A program made the position numbers and the translations under genes. 64,000 nt of DNA from an uncultured Amaricoccus sp. (lineage in GTDB: Bacteria; Pseudomonadota; Alphaproteobacteria; Rhodobacterales; Rhodobacteraceae), in contig NZ_CALAGI010000094.1 in the NCBI RefSeq assembly GCF_937891315.1, positions 1-64,000 of the forward strand, written 5' to 3'. The notes under the pieces are model-generated. The model ran no database searches, was not told the DNA's origin, and worked only from the letters and a program-made list of their open reading frames with translations. Below, piece by piece: positions 56,059 through 64,000 of this stretch. The number at the start of each line of letters is the position of its first letter. The stretch's first letter is position 1.

Positions 56059-58461
56059 ATGAGCCGGTCCGACGCGCTGCCGGGCGCCTTCGCCGACTGG
56101 TTCGCGCGGCGCGGCTGGACGCCCCATCCGCATCAGATCGAGCTGCTGGCGCGGGCGGGTGACCCCGCGACGCTGCTGATCGCACCGACCGGCGGCGGCA
56201 AGACGCTCGCCGGCTTCCTGCCGAGCCTGGCCGAACTCGGCGATCATCCCGCACCCGGGCTCCACACGCTCTATGTCTCGCCGCTGAAGGCGCTGGCGGC
56301 GGATGTAAGGCGCAACCTTCTCACCCCGGTCACCGAGCTCGGCCTGCCGATCCGGGTCGAGGATCGCAGCGGCGACACCGGCGCGGCGCAGCGCGCCCGC
56401 CAGCGCGCCGATCCGCCGCATATCCTGCTGACCACGCCGGAATCCCTGGCGCTGATGCTGTCCTACGAGGAAGCGCCGCGCATCTTCGGCGGTCTGCGCC
56501 GGGTGATCCTCGACGAGATCCACGCGCTCGCCGAGTCAAAGCGCGGCGACCAGCTCATGCTCGGGCTCGCGCGGCTGGCGCGGCTGGCGCCCGGGCTGCG
56601 CCGGGTCGGGCTGTCGGCGACGGTCGAGGATCCACCGGCGCTCGCCGCCTATCTCGGCGCCGACGCGCGCCCGCTGTTCGCGGATCCGGGGCCTGATCCG
56701 GCGATCTCGATCCTTCGGACACCGGAACCGCCGCCCTGGGCGGGACAGGGCGGCCGCTACGCCGCCGCCGCGGTGATGGATCTGATCCGGGCCGCGCGGA
56801 CCACGCTCGTCTTCATCAATACCCGCGCCCAGGCCGAGCTCTTCTTCCAGGCGCTCTGGGCCGAGAACGACGAAGGGCTGCCGATCGGACTGCACCATGG
56901 CTCGCTCAGCCGCGAAGCGCGCGGAAAGGTCGAGGCGGCCATGGTAGCGGGCGAACTTCGCGGAATCGTCGCCACCGGCAGCCTTGATCTCGGCATCGAC
57001 TGGGGCGACGTCGATCTCGTGATTCAGGTTGGCGCGCCGAAGAACGTCAAGCGGCTGGTCCAGCGCATCGGCCGGGCGAACCATCGCTACGACGCGCCCT
57101 CGCGCGCCGTGCTGGTGCCGGCCAACCGCTTCGAGGTGCTGGAATGCCACGCGGCGCTGGCGGCGGTGCGCGCGCGGGATCTCGATGGTGAGCCACGCGG
57201 GCCGGGCGCGCTCGATGTGCTCTGCCAGCACCTGCTGCTGATCGCCTGCGCCGGACCGTTCGCGGCCGACGCCCTCTTCGACGAGGTGCGCGAAGCCCGG
57301 CCTTACGCCGCGCTGACCCGGGCGGATTTCGACGCCTGCCTCGATTTCTGCGCCACCGGCGGTTACGCGCTGCGCGCCTATGACCGCTGGCGACGGCTGA
57401 TGCTCCGCGACGGACTCTGGCGGCTGCGCGACCCGCGCCGGGCGCGCGCGATCCGCATGAATGTCGGAACCATCGTCGATACCGAGAAGCTCCAGGTGCG
57501 GATGAAGTCGAGCTTCTCGGCGCTCGGCGAGATCGAGGAGGATTTCGCCGCCACCCTCGCCCCGGGCGACACCTTCCTGATCGGCGGTCAGACCGTGCGC
57601 TTCGAGTCGCTGCGCGAGATGGTGGTCGAGGTAAGCCGCCAGGCAACGGCGAGCCCGAAGATCGCCGCCTTCATGGGCACCAAGCTCGCCACCTCGACCC
57701 GGCTGTCGCATCGGGTGATGGAGCTGCTTGCCGATCCCGCCGGCTGGGCGGCGCTGCCGGACTATATGCGCGACTGGCTCGAGACCCAGGCGCGGTTCGG
57801 CGCCCTGCCCCGGCCGGACCGGCTGCTGATCGAGAGCTTCCCGCGTGGCGACCGCCGGTATCTCTGCCTCTATGGTTTCGCCGGGCGGAACGCGCACCAG
57901 ACGCTCGGCCTGCTCGTCACCCGACGGATGGAGACCGCGGGGCTGCATCCGCTCGGCTTCGTCGCCAACGACTACGCGCTGATGATCTGGGGCCTCGACC
58001 CGGTGGCGGACCCCGCGGCGCTGCTTTCGCCCGAGGGGCTGCGGCACGGGCTCGAGGGCTGGCTCGGGGCGAACGCGGTGATGAAGCGCACCTTTCGCGA
58101 CGCCGCGACCGTCGCCGGATTGATCGAGAAGAACCTGCCCGGCCTGCGCAAGTCCGGTCGGCAGGCGACCTTTTCGTCGGATATCCTCTACGACACGCTG
58201 CGCCGCCACGACCCGGAGCATCTCCTGCTGCGGATCACCCGCGCCGAGGCCGGCCGCGGGCTGGTCGACTTCAGCCGGATCGAGGAGATGCTGGCCCGCG
58301 TCGCGGGGCGCATCGATGTCAGCGCGGCGCGATGCGTCACCCCGCTCGCCGCGCCGCTGCTGCTCGAGGTCGGGCAGGTGCCGATCCAGGGCCGCGGCGA
58401 GGCCCGGCTCCTGCGCGAGGCGGCCGACGCCCTGCTCGCCGAAGCTGGGCTGACGCCGTAA
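56059..58461 (+). CDS. Ligase-associated DEXH-box helicase (Lhr-like)
   Basis: 800 aa. Walker A APTGGGKTLAGFLPSLAEL, DEIH box VILDEIHALAESKRGDQLML, motif III LSATVEDP, and C-lobe motifs GSLDLGIDWGDVDLVIQVGA and QRIGRANHRYDAPSRAVLVP. The long Lhr C-terminal region completes it. The length matches the shorter branch that usually accompanies an ATP-dependent DNA ligase, an exonuclease-like gene and a phosphoesterase. Here those partners are absent from the window; instead it follows ssb. A DNA-damage role is known for the family. Confidence 0.9.
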   Translation: MSRSDALPGAFADWFARRGWTPHPHQIELLARAGDPATLLIAPTGGGKTLAGFLPSLAELGDHPAPGLHTLYVSPLKALAADVRRNLLTPVTELGLPIRVEDRSGDTGAAQRARQRADPPHILLTTPESLALMLSYEEAPRIFGGLRRVILDEIHALAESKRGDQLMLGLARLARLAPGLRRVGLSATVEDPPALAAYLGADARPLFADPGPDPAISILRTPEPPPWAGQGGRYAAAAVMDLIRAARTTLVFINTRAQAELFFQALWAENDEGLPIGLHHGSLSREARGKVEAAMVAGELRGIVATGSLDLGIDWGDVDLVIQVGAPKNVKRLVQRIGRANHRYDAPSRAVLVPANRFEVLECHAALAAVRARDLDGEPRGPGALDVLCQHLLLIACAGPFAADALFDEVREARPYAALTRADFDACLDFCATGGYALRAYDRWRRLMLRDGLWRLRDPRRARAIRMNVGTIVDTEKLQVRMKSSFSALGEIEEDFAATLAPGDTFLIGGQTVRFESLREMVVEVSRQATASPKIAAFMGTKLATSTRLSHRVMELLADPAGWAALPDYMRDWLETQARFGALPRPDRLLIESFPRGDRRYLCLYGFAGRNAHQTLGLLVTRRMETAGLHPLGFVANDYALMIWGLDPVADPAALLSPEGLRHGLEGWLGANAVMKRTFRDAATVAGLIEKNLPGLRKSGRQATFSSDILYDTLRRHDPEHLLLRITRAEAGRGLVDFSRIEEMLARVAGRIDVSAARCVTPLAAPLLLEVGQVPIQGRGEARLLREAADALLAEAGLTP

Positions 58462-58500
58462 AGTACGGATGAAACGCGCGGCGGGCTTGGCGGGTTTCCT

Positions 58501-59376
58501 TCACGAAGGCGGGGCGACGACGACGGCGTCGCCGAGGGTGGCGGGGATCCACAGGGTGCCGTCCGCGGCGGCGCCGAAGTCGGCGGGGCCGAGGATCGGA
58601 ATGCCGAGGTCGAGCGGGGTCGGGTCGGTCCCGTCCGGGCGGAGCAGCAGCAGGCGGCCGGGGGTGGGCGGGCTGAGGGCGATCCAGTCCGACACCAGCA
58701 ACCGACCGTCGGGCAGGCGGGCAAGGCCGTCGAGGATGCCGTGCGGGCCGCCCTCGACGCGGCGGGCCGGGCCGCCTTCGGGCAGGGTGTAGAGGTCGCC
58801 GCCGGAGAAGTCGGCGCCGAGGCCCGCGACCAGCGCGGCGCGGGTGGCGGCGTCGTAGACGATGCCGTTGGCGCCGGGGATGGCGTCGGTCAGCAGGGTC
58901 CAGCCGCGCGTCGCCGGGTCGAGCCGGTAGACGGCGCCGCGCAGCGTGTCGGACAGGAGGAGCGCGCCATCGCCGGTGGCGGCGAGGTCGTTCGCGAGGC
59001 TGGGCCCGCCGGCGGGCAGCGACGCCTCGAAGCCGCGGATTCCGGTGGCGATGTCGAAGCCTATGACGCGGTCGATGTCGGCGACATAGAGCCGTCCGCC
59101 GGTGATCGCCATGCCCTTCGGCGCGTCGAGTGTCGTGCCGTCGGCGGGGAAGGCGTGGCGGTCGATCAGGGTGCCGTCGGCGCCGAGGCTGCTGATGAAG
59201 CCGTCGCCGTCCTTGGCGAGCGGGTCCAGCGTGGTGCCGATGTTCGAGACATAGCGCCGATCCCCGTCGATCAGCACGCTTTCCGGCGTGGCGAAGCCGG
59301 GGATGACCCGCGGCGCGGCGGCGGCGAAGCCGGGCAGCAGGGTGAGGCCAAGGGCGAGGGGAAGGAAGCGGTTCAC
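58501..59376 (-). CDS. Exported SMP-30/gluconolactonase-like beta-propeller protein
   Basis: 291 aa from GTG 59376, with GGAG eight bases before. The signal peptide ends GFAAAAPR. The rest is a series of propeller blades: DGDRRYVSNIGTTLDPLAKD, GRLYVADIDRVIGFDIATG, GALLLSDTLRGAVYRLDPAT and DGRLLVSDWIALSPPTPGRL. The metal-binding pattern of SMP-30 lactonases is only partly recognisable, so it may be a binding or signalling protein. It diverges from an AraC regulator with about 136 bp between. Confidence 0.78.
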   Translation of the reverse strand: MNRFLPLALGLTLLPGFAAAAPRVIPGFATPESVLIDGDRRYVSNIGTTLDPLAKDGDGFISSLGADGTLIDRHAFPADGTTLDAPKGMAITGGRLYVADIDRVIGFDIATGIRGFEASLPAGGPSLANDLAATGDGALLLSDTLRGAVYRLDPATRGWTLLTDAIPGANGIVYDAATRAALVAGLGADFSGGDLYTLPEGGPARRVEGGPHGILDGLARLPDGRLLVSDWIALSPPTPGRLLLLRPDGTDPTPLDLGIPILGPADFGAAADGTLWIPATLGDAVVVAPPS

Positions 59377-59512
59377 TGCGGAGCTCCGTTGCTTGGGAAC
59401 CCTCGGCGTAGCGCGGGGCGGCGCCGCGGATGCGCCCGATCCGGTCGGGCATGGACCCGTTCCGGTCAAAGCGCGCTTGGGCGGCGCCGGGCGTCGCGCT
59501 ATCGTCGCGGCC

Positions 59513-60376
59513 ATGACAGAGCATCCCGCACAGGCGCCGTTGCTGGCGGCGCGTCTCCTCGCCGGCCTTGGGCGGTTTCGCGCGGCGGAGGCGTCCGGCG
59601 TGCTGCCGCAGGGCCGCGGCCTGTTTTCCTATTGCGCGCTGCGCCGCGAGCGGCTGCTGGCGGTGGATTTGCCGCTGCCGCTGGTCGGCGTCGTCCTGGC
59701 CGGCCGCAAGGAGGTGTGGCGCGGCGACACGGTGGAGGCCTTCGAGGCCGGGACGCTGTTCGTACTGCCGGCGCGGGTGCCGATGGATGTGCTGAACCTG
59801 CCGGGCGAGCGGCGGGGCTCCTATCAGTCGCTGATCGTGGAAGTGCGGCCCGAAGACCTGCCGGATTTGGAGGCGCCCACCGGTTCCGGGGCGGCGGCGC
59901 TGAGCGTGCGGCTGAGCGAGGGACTGGTCGACGCGGTGCTGCGCGCGGCGGCGGATCTGGCGACGGATCCGACCCACGGGCCGGCGCGGACGGCGGTGCG
60001 GTCGGCGCGGCTGACCGAATTGCTGGCGTTGCTGCACAGCGTGCCGGCGGGGCGGGCCTTGTTCGACCGGTCGGTGGCGGAGCGGGTGGCGCGGCTGGTG
60101 CGGGGCGATCTGGCGCGGGGCTGGTCGGCGGCCGAGGTGGCGCGGGATCTCGGCCTGTCGGAATCGACGATGCGGCGGCGGCTGGCGGCGGAGGGCGCGC
60201 GCTTCGCGCTGATCCTGCGTGGCGAGCGGATGCAGGCGGCGGCGCGGCGCATCGCCGCCGGCGACGGATCGCAGGCCGCGGGGCTGGCCGTCGGCTATGC
60301 CTCGCGGGCGCATTTCGCCCGGCACTACCGCGCGGCGTTCGGGGCCAGCCCCGCGGCCCGGTCCGCGTCGTCCTGA
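59513..60376 (+). CDS. AraC-family transcriptional regulator
   Basis: 287 aa. An N-terminal cupin-like sensor (about residues 30-130, with VVLAGRKEVWRGDTVEAFEA and GTLFVLPARVPMDVLNLPGE, the AraC_N type) precedes two helix-turn-helices. The first is WSAAEVARDLGLSESTMRRR and the second AAGLAVGYASRAHFARHYRA, then FGASPAAR. It diverges from the SMP-30-like exported protein, the natural target. The effector is unknown. Confidence 0.9.
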   Translation: MTEHPAQAPLLAARLLAGLGRFRAAEASGVLPQGRGLFSYCALRRERLLAVDLPLPLVGVVLAGRKEVWRGDTVEAFEAGTLFVLPARVPMDVLNLPGERRGSYQSLIVEVRPEDLPDLEAPTGSGAAALSVRLSEGLVDAVLRAAADLATDPTHGPARTAVRSARLTELLALLHSVPAGRALFDRSVAERVARLVRGDLARGWSAAEVARDLGLSESTMRRRLAAEGARFALILRGERMQAAARRIAAGDGSQAAGLAVGYASRAHFARHYRAAFGASPAARSASS

Positions 60377-60487
60377 CCGCGGGCCCGAGGCTAGCCGCGA
60401 GCGCGCGGATCGTATCGCGCGCAGTTCCTGCTTCACAGACCCCCAATTGTCTATATAAAGGGTCAAAAGATCAGGGAGCCGCGGCAT

Positions 60488-61111
60488 ATGGGACATGTCA
60501 TCACTTTCGCCCAACAGAAGGGCGGCTCGGGCAAGACCACGGTTCTCGCCCATCTCGCGGCCGCCTGGGTCGAGGCTGGCCGGACCGTCGCCCTGATCGA
60601 CCTTGATCCCCAGAAATCCCTTACGCGCTGGGCAAGCATGCGCAAGGATGAGAATCTCGTCCTGATCGAGTCCAAGGATTATCGCGCCACGTCCGACGCC
60701 AAGACGGCGAAACGCGCGCACGACTTCGTGCTGGTCGATTGTCCCGGCGCCGCCTCGACGCTGCTCGAGACCATCATCCGCGAGAGCGACCTGATCGTCG
60801 CCCCCTGCCAGCCGTCGGTGATGGATGTCTGGGCGCTCGGGCCGGTGGTCGAAACCGCGCGCAAGTCCAAGACCCCGCTCCGCATCCTGCTGAACCGCAT
60901 GCCGCCCCGGCACGGCTCGCTCGAGGAGGTGCTGGGCGCGCTCGGCGACGCGCGGGCGTCGCTGCTCGCCACCCAACTCGGCAACCGGATCGGCTTCAGC
61001 CAGTCGCTGCTGTCGGGCCGCGCGGCGCAGGAGCAATCACCGCGCTCCACCGCCGCCGCCGAGGTCTATGGCCTGCGCGCCGAACTGGCCGCCCTGCTCA
61101 ACCGCCTCTGA
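60488..61111 (+). CDS. Orphan ParA-family ATPase
   Basis: 207 aa. Deviant Walker A FAQQKGGSGKTTVLAHLAAA with the signature lysine, VALIDLDPQKSLTRWASM (Walker A'-type switch) and FVLVDCPGAASTLL. The short length and lack of a DNA-binding N-terminus match ParA proteins that position non-chromosomal cargo. No parB, centromere-like repeats or partition partner lies beside it; neighbours are an AraC regulator and a CoA-transferase. The AT-rich sequence just upstream (60450-60470) probably holds its promoter. Confidence 0.9.
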   Translation: MGHVITFAQQKGGSGKTTVLAHLAAAWVEAGRTVALIDLDPQKSLTRWASMRKDENLVLIESKDYRATSDAKTAKRAHDFVLVDCPGAASTLLETIIRESDLIVAPCQPSVMDVWALGPVVETARKSKTPLRILLNRMPPRHGSLEEVLGALGDARASLLATQLGNRIGFSQSLLSGRAAQEQSPRSTAAAEVYGLRAELAALLNRL

Positions 61112-61319
61112 CGCGCCGCTTCCCGGAGGAAGCTTCCGGAGGGGGCGCGCGGGTGAAGATCGGTCCGGCCGCCTGTCATCGTGGCGGTCATGCCCGGCCA
61201 GACCGCGCGGGGAAGAGCCAAGCGCGCATGCGTCCCGCCGCGCCGGCGCCGGGACTTGACAGAGGCCATCGCTTCGCTCAGGCAGGGCCGGAATTTCCCG
61301 GACCAACAAGGCGCACAAG

Positions 61320-62015
61320 ATGAAAAAGGTCTATCCTTCCGCGGCGGCGGCCCTGGAGGGTCTGCTGTTCGACGGCATGACGATCGCGGCCGGCGGCTTC
61401 GGCCTCTGCGGCATCCCGGAAAACCTGATCGAAGCGATCCGCGACAGCGGGACCAAGGACATCACCGTCGCCTCCAACAACTGCGGCGTCGACGATTTCG
61501 GCCTCGGGATCCTGCTCCGGACCAAGCAGATCCGGAAGATGATCTCGTCCTATGTCGGCGAGAACGCCGAATTCATGCGCCAGTATCTCTCGGGCGAACT
61601 GGAACTCGAATTCAATCCGCAGGGTACGCTGGCCGAGCGGATGCGCGCCGGCGGCGCCGGCATTCCGGGCTTCTATACCAAGACAGGCGTCGGCACGGTG
61701 ATCGCCGATGGCAAGGAGCACAAGGATTTCAACGGCGAGACCTATATCCTCGAGACCGGCCTCGTCATGGATCTCGCCATCGTCAAGGCCTGGAAGGCCG
61801 ACGACACCGGCAATCTCGTCTACCGCAAGACCGCGCGCAACTTCAATCCCAACGCCGCCACCTGCGGCCGAGTCTGCGTCGCCGAGGTCGAGGAGATCGT
61901 GCCGCGCGGCAGCCTCGACCCCGACCTGATCCACACCCCCGGGATCTATGTGCACCGCCTGATCCAGTGCTCCCACGAAAAGCGCATCGAACAGCGCACC
62001 ATCCGCGCCGCCTGA
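61320..62015 (+). CDS. scoA: 3-oxoacid CoA-transferase subunit A
   Basis: 231 aa. TIAAGGFGLCGIPENLIEAI (CoA loop), DITVASNNCGVDDFGLGILL, KMISSYVGENAEFMRQYLSG and GGAGIPGFYTKTGVGTVIAD are typical of the alpha subunit. With subunit B it moves CoA between succinyl-CoA and a 3-oxoacid such as acetoacetate, for ketone-body or polyhydroxyalkanoate-linked use. Subunit B begins 11 bp after its stop. Confidence 0.94.
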   Translation: MKKVYPSAAAALEGLLFDGMTIAAGGFGLCGIPENLIEAIRDSGTKDITVASNNCGVDDFGLGILLRTKQIRKMISSYVGENAEFMRQYLSGELELEFNPQGTLAERMRAGGAGIPGFYTKTGVGTVIADGKEHKDFNGETYILETGLVMDLAIVKAWKADDTGNLVYRKTARNFNPNAATCGRVCVAEVEEIVPRGSLDPDLIHTPGIYVHRLIQCSHEKRIEQRTIRAA

Positions 62016-62026
62016 GGAGGTTCGCC

Positions 62027-62653
62027 ATGCCCTGGAACCGTGACCAGATGGCCGCCCGCGCGGCGGCCGAGCTCGAAGACGGAATGTATGTCAATCTCGG
62101 CATCGGTATCCCGACGCTCGTCGCCAATTACATCCCCGACGGCGTCGATGTGACGCTGCAGTCCGAAAACGGCATGCTCGGCATCGGCCCGTTCCCGACC
62201 GAGGCCGAGGTCGACGCCGATCTCATCAACGCCGGCAAGCAGACGGTGACCGCGCTCGACCGCACCGCCTTCTTCTCCTCGGCCGACAGTTTCGCGATGA
62301 TCCGCGGCGGCAAGATCGCCATGGCGATCCTCGGCGCGATGGAGGTGTCCGAGAAGGGCGATCTCGCCAACTGGATGATCCCGGGCAAGCTGGTGAAGGG
62401 CATGGGCGGTGCGATGGATCTCGTCGCCGGGGTGCGCCGCGTGGTGGTCATCATGGACCACACCAGCAAGCACGGCGAGAGCAAGCTGCTGAAGGAATGC
62501 ACGCTGCCGTTGACCGGCAAGGCGGTGGTCGATCGGATCATCACCAATCTCGGCGTGTTCGACGTGGTACCGGGCGGCCTGAAGCTCGTGGAACTCGCCG
62601 ACGGCGTAAGCGAGACCGAGGTCCGCGCCAGCACCGAGGCGACGCTGGTCTGA
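62027..62653 (+). CDS. scoB: 3-oxoacid CoA-transferase subunit B
   Basis: 208 aa. MYVNLGIGIPTLVANYIPDG and LQSENGMLGIGPFP with the catalytic Glu that forms the enzyme-CoA thioester, then GKIAMAILGAMEVSEKGDLA and MGGAMDLVAGVRRVVVIMDH. GAGGAGG six bases before the ATG is one of the strongest ribosome sites in the window. It works as a heterodimer or heterotetramer with subunit A. Confidence 0.95.
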   Translation: MPWNRDQMAARAAAELEDGMYVNLGIGIPTLVANYIPDGVDVTLQSENGMLGIGPFPTEAEVDADLINAGKQTVTALDRTAFFSSADSFAMIRGGKIAMAILGAMEVSEKGDLANWMIPGKLVKGMGGAMDLVAGVRRVVVIMDHTSKHGESKLLKECTLPLTGKAVVDRIITNLGVFDVVPGGLKLVELADGVSETEVRASTEATLV

Positions 62654-62745
62654 TCGCGGGGGTCCGATCGCGGATTGATCGGCGTGGCGATCCGACGCGC
62701 CGCGCCGCTCTCCATTGCCGAGCCCCATTGCTCACGCCCGCGGCG

Positions 62746-62799
62746 CGGGCTGGCGACCTTCAATCATGGTTACGGGCTGGCGACCTTCAACCATGGTTA
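62746..62799 (+). repeat. Two tandem 27-bp direct repeats with CATGGTTA ends
   Basis: Unit 62746-62772 is repeated at 62773-62799 with a single T/C difference. Each begins CGGGCTGGCGACCTTCAA and ends CATGGTTA; the second end is the palindrome-like CCATGGTTAA, containing a TTAACCAT half-site similar to CtrA boxes. It lies 46 bp before the start of the membrane-protein gene and is the main feature of the 62654-62844 gap. Confidence 0.65.
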
Positions 62800-62844
62800 A
62801 TACCTGATCTGGCGTCGGCGGTGGCGGTTGGCTAGGTTCCGGGC

Positions 62845-64000
62845 ATGCGCCCGCGCCTGATCCCATTTCGCGCCATCCAGGCGACCGACCACGCGCCGAC
62901 CCGCGGGGACGCGACCGGCGTCCCGGATCTCGCCGACCTGCTCGATCCCGTAGCACTTGAACGGCGGCTCGCCGTCGCGCGGGTCCGGCGTGCCAAGGCG
63001 CTCGCCGAACGTCGCGCCGCGCGCGAGGCGGCTGAGACGGCGCGGATCGCCCGCGCGGCGCCGCCGCCGCTCGTCGCCCAGCCGGGGCAAGGCGCGGAGC
63101 CGGCGGGCAGCCTCGCGGCGCGGCGCGCCTCGTCCGACCGGCCGCGCATGTCGACAGCCCTCCTCGTCGTCACCCTCCTCGTCGTCGCCCTGCTCCTCGC
63201 CGGCCTGATCTGGGGCAAGGCGCTTGGCGAACGGCTGGCCGGTCTTGTCGGCTCGCCCGGGCCCGCGCCGGCCGAGGCCATGGTTCCGCCGTCGCTGGCG
63301 CCGCTGGCCTTCGCCGCCGTGGTGATCGCCCTGCCCGGGGCCGAGCCCGGGACGCCCGCGGCCGCCGCCGCCGCGCTCGTACCTCCGGCCTTCATTCCGG
63401 CCGTGGGCGCCACTCGGCCCGCGCCGCGACCGGCGTCTCTGCCCGCCGTCATCCCGGCCCGGCCCAAGGCGACGCGGACCGCGCGTCAGACGCGGGCGCC
63501 CGTGGCCGGTCCGCGCGACCAGCCGGCCATCATCTCGCCCTTCGCGGCGCTTGCGCGCCTGTTGCGCGACGCCGTCTCCGGCGCGGGGGATCATCATCGC
63601 GCCGGCACCGTCGATGCCCCCAAGGCGGGCACCAAGGCGGGCGCGAAGAAGACGAGCGCCGCGAAGAAGGTCGCGACCACACGAAAAACGGTCGCGACGG
63701 AAAAGGCCGCGGCGAAGGGGCCGACGAAAAACACCAGTGCGAACACGATCGGACGGAGCCAGGCAAAAGGCGCCACCGCCACGACCAGGAGAACGGCCGC
63801 CGGCCACGGCCGGGCCGCTGCCGGCAAGTCCGGACACGGCTCCTCGGGGGTCACGTCCTGGCAACGCGAAGACCGCGCGTCGCGAAACGCCTCGGGTCGC
63901 CCAAACGACAAGTCTCGGGCCGACAAGGGAAAAAACCGCGGCTCCAACTCCCGCGGCGACGGACGCGGTGGCGGCGATGGAAATGGCGGACGCCGTTCAC
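62845..64000 (+). CDS. Single-pass membrane protein with histone-like basic tail (runs off the edge)
   Basis: Open from ATG 62845 to the window end, at least 385 codons, without a stop. Residues 1-100 are basic and alanine/arginine-rich (RRLAVARVRRAKALAERRAA). One membrane helix follows at about 104-124 (LLVVTLLVVALLLAGLIWG), then a proline/alanine-rich linker to about residue 230. From about 255 a Lys/Ala/Thr tail resembles histone H1 or AlgP-like repeats (KAGTKAGAKKTSAAKKVATT), turning to Gly/Arg/Ser-rich. It might tether nucleic acid or an acidic polymer to the membrane. No family is recognised. An antisense frame over the same DNA looks like a shadow. Confidence 0.6.
   Translation, partial: MRPRLIPFRAIQATDHAPTRGDATGVPDLADLLDPVALERRLAVARVRRAKALAERRAAREAAETARIARAAPPPLVAQPGQGAEPAGSLAARRASSDRPRMSTALLVVTLLVVALLLAGLIWGKALGERLAGLVGSPGPAPAEAMVPPSLAPLAFAAVVIALPGAEPGTPAAAAAALVPPAFIPAVGATRPAPRPASLPAVIPARPKATRTARQTRAPVAGPRDQPAIISPFAALARLLRDAVSGAGDHHRAGTVDAPKAGTKAGAKKTSAAKKVATTRKTVATEKAAAKGPTKNTSANTIGRSQAKGATATTRRTAAGHGRAAAGKSGHGSSGVTSWQREDRASRNASGRPNDKSRADKGKNRGSNSRGDGRGGGDGNGGRRS

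Noticed and set aside
62797..63864. Minus-strand frame of about 355 codons at the right edge
   Set aside because: Compositionally it is an antisense shadow. The plus-strand frame over the same DNA has a proper membrane helix and coherent basic tail and stays open to the edge.

Overview
This window is very GC-rich, densely packed DNA with short intergenic gaps and many 4-base stop/start overlaps. Gene content points to an alphaproteobacterium, probably Rhodobacterales or a near relative. Supporting features are the NUDIX/Hsp33 pair, the mmsA/hibch/mmsB valine set with a divergent LysR gene, a ligase-associated Lhr-type helicase, and a LexA box of the alphaproteobacterial GTTC-N7-GTTC type. This assignment is inference from gene families. 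I see no rRNA, tRNA, CRISPR array, insertion sequence or prophage.

Layout. 1-3.2 kb: an isochorismatase-fold hydrolase cut by the left edge, diverging from an AtzH/HpxZ-like gene and a GntR/FCD regulator, then a MarR regulator overlapping a Bcr/CflA-type drug exporter. 3.4-9.5 kb (minus strand): an aldo/keto reductase, then an ABC ATPase / FtsX-like permease / AttH-like lipocalin / DUF2237 operon. 9.6-16 kb: PutA, NUDIX, Hsp33 and an AI-2E-family membrane protein. 16.5-27.5 kb: a nitrogen-storage block consisting of a basic-amino-acid ABC transporter, a cyanophycinase with a second degenerate catalytic domain, cyanophycin synthetase, an Lrp/AsnC regulator, arginase and ornithine aminotransferase. 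With PutA nearby, the set covers uptake of basic amino acids, storage as the Asp-Arg polymer, and breakdown Arg to ornithine to glutamate semialdehyde to glutamate.

27.6-33.6 kb holds the most unusual locus. A small protein homologous to the N-terminal domain of the next gene precedes a subtilisin-family protease. The protease has no visible signal peptide and ends in a Cys/Ser/Thr-rich repeat. Its gene overlaps, head to tail, a phosphotransferase-fold (APH-like) kinase, a HopA1-like protein and a LanC-like cyclase. Kinase plus HopA1-like lyase is the enzyme pair of class V lanthipeptide synthesis, and LanC is the cyclase fold of classes I/II. In the protease tail every one of 14 Cys has a Ser/Thr 4-6 residues upstream. 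I propose that the protease tail is itself the lanthionine substrate.

33.7-47.5 kb: an SOS box abutting a remnant of error-prone polymerase DnaE2, RNase D, a lipoprotein, SufE, a betaine-homocysteine methyltransferase-like enzyme, a GNAT protein, pseudouridine kinase and glycosidase, two overlapping cyclophilins, CoaD, a CBS protein, and the LysR/mmsA/hibch/mmsB valine cluster. 47.6-64 kb: UvrA, an OpgC-type membrane protein, a caspase-fold/Sel1 protein diverging from a second Sel1-like secreted protein, a lytic transglycosylase, SSB, the Lhr-type helicase, an SMP-30-like periplasmic protein, an AraC regulator, an orphan ParA, a two-subunit 3-oxoacid CoA-transferase, and a single-pass membrane protein with a histone-like basic tail running off the right edge.

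Two dispersed intergenic repeat families are present. One (about 105 bp, three copies) carries a hairpin whose base pairs covary between copies. The other (about 120 bp, two copies in opposite orientation) sits beside hairpin-rich DNA.
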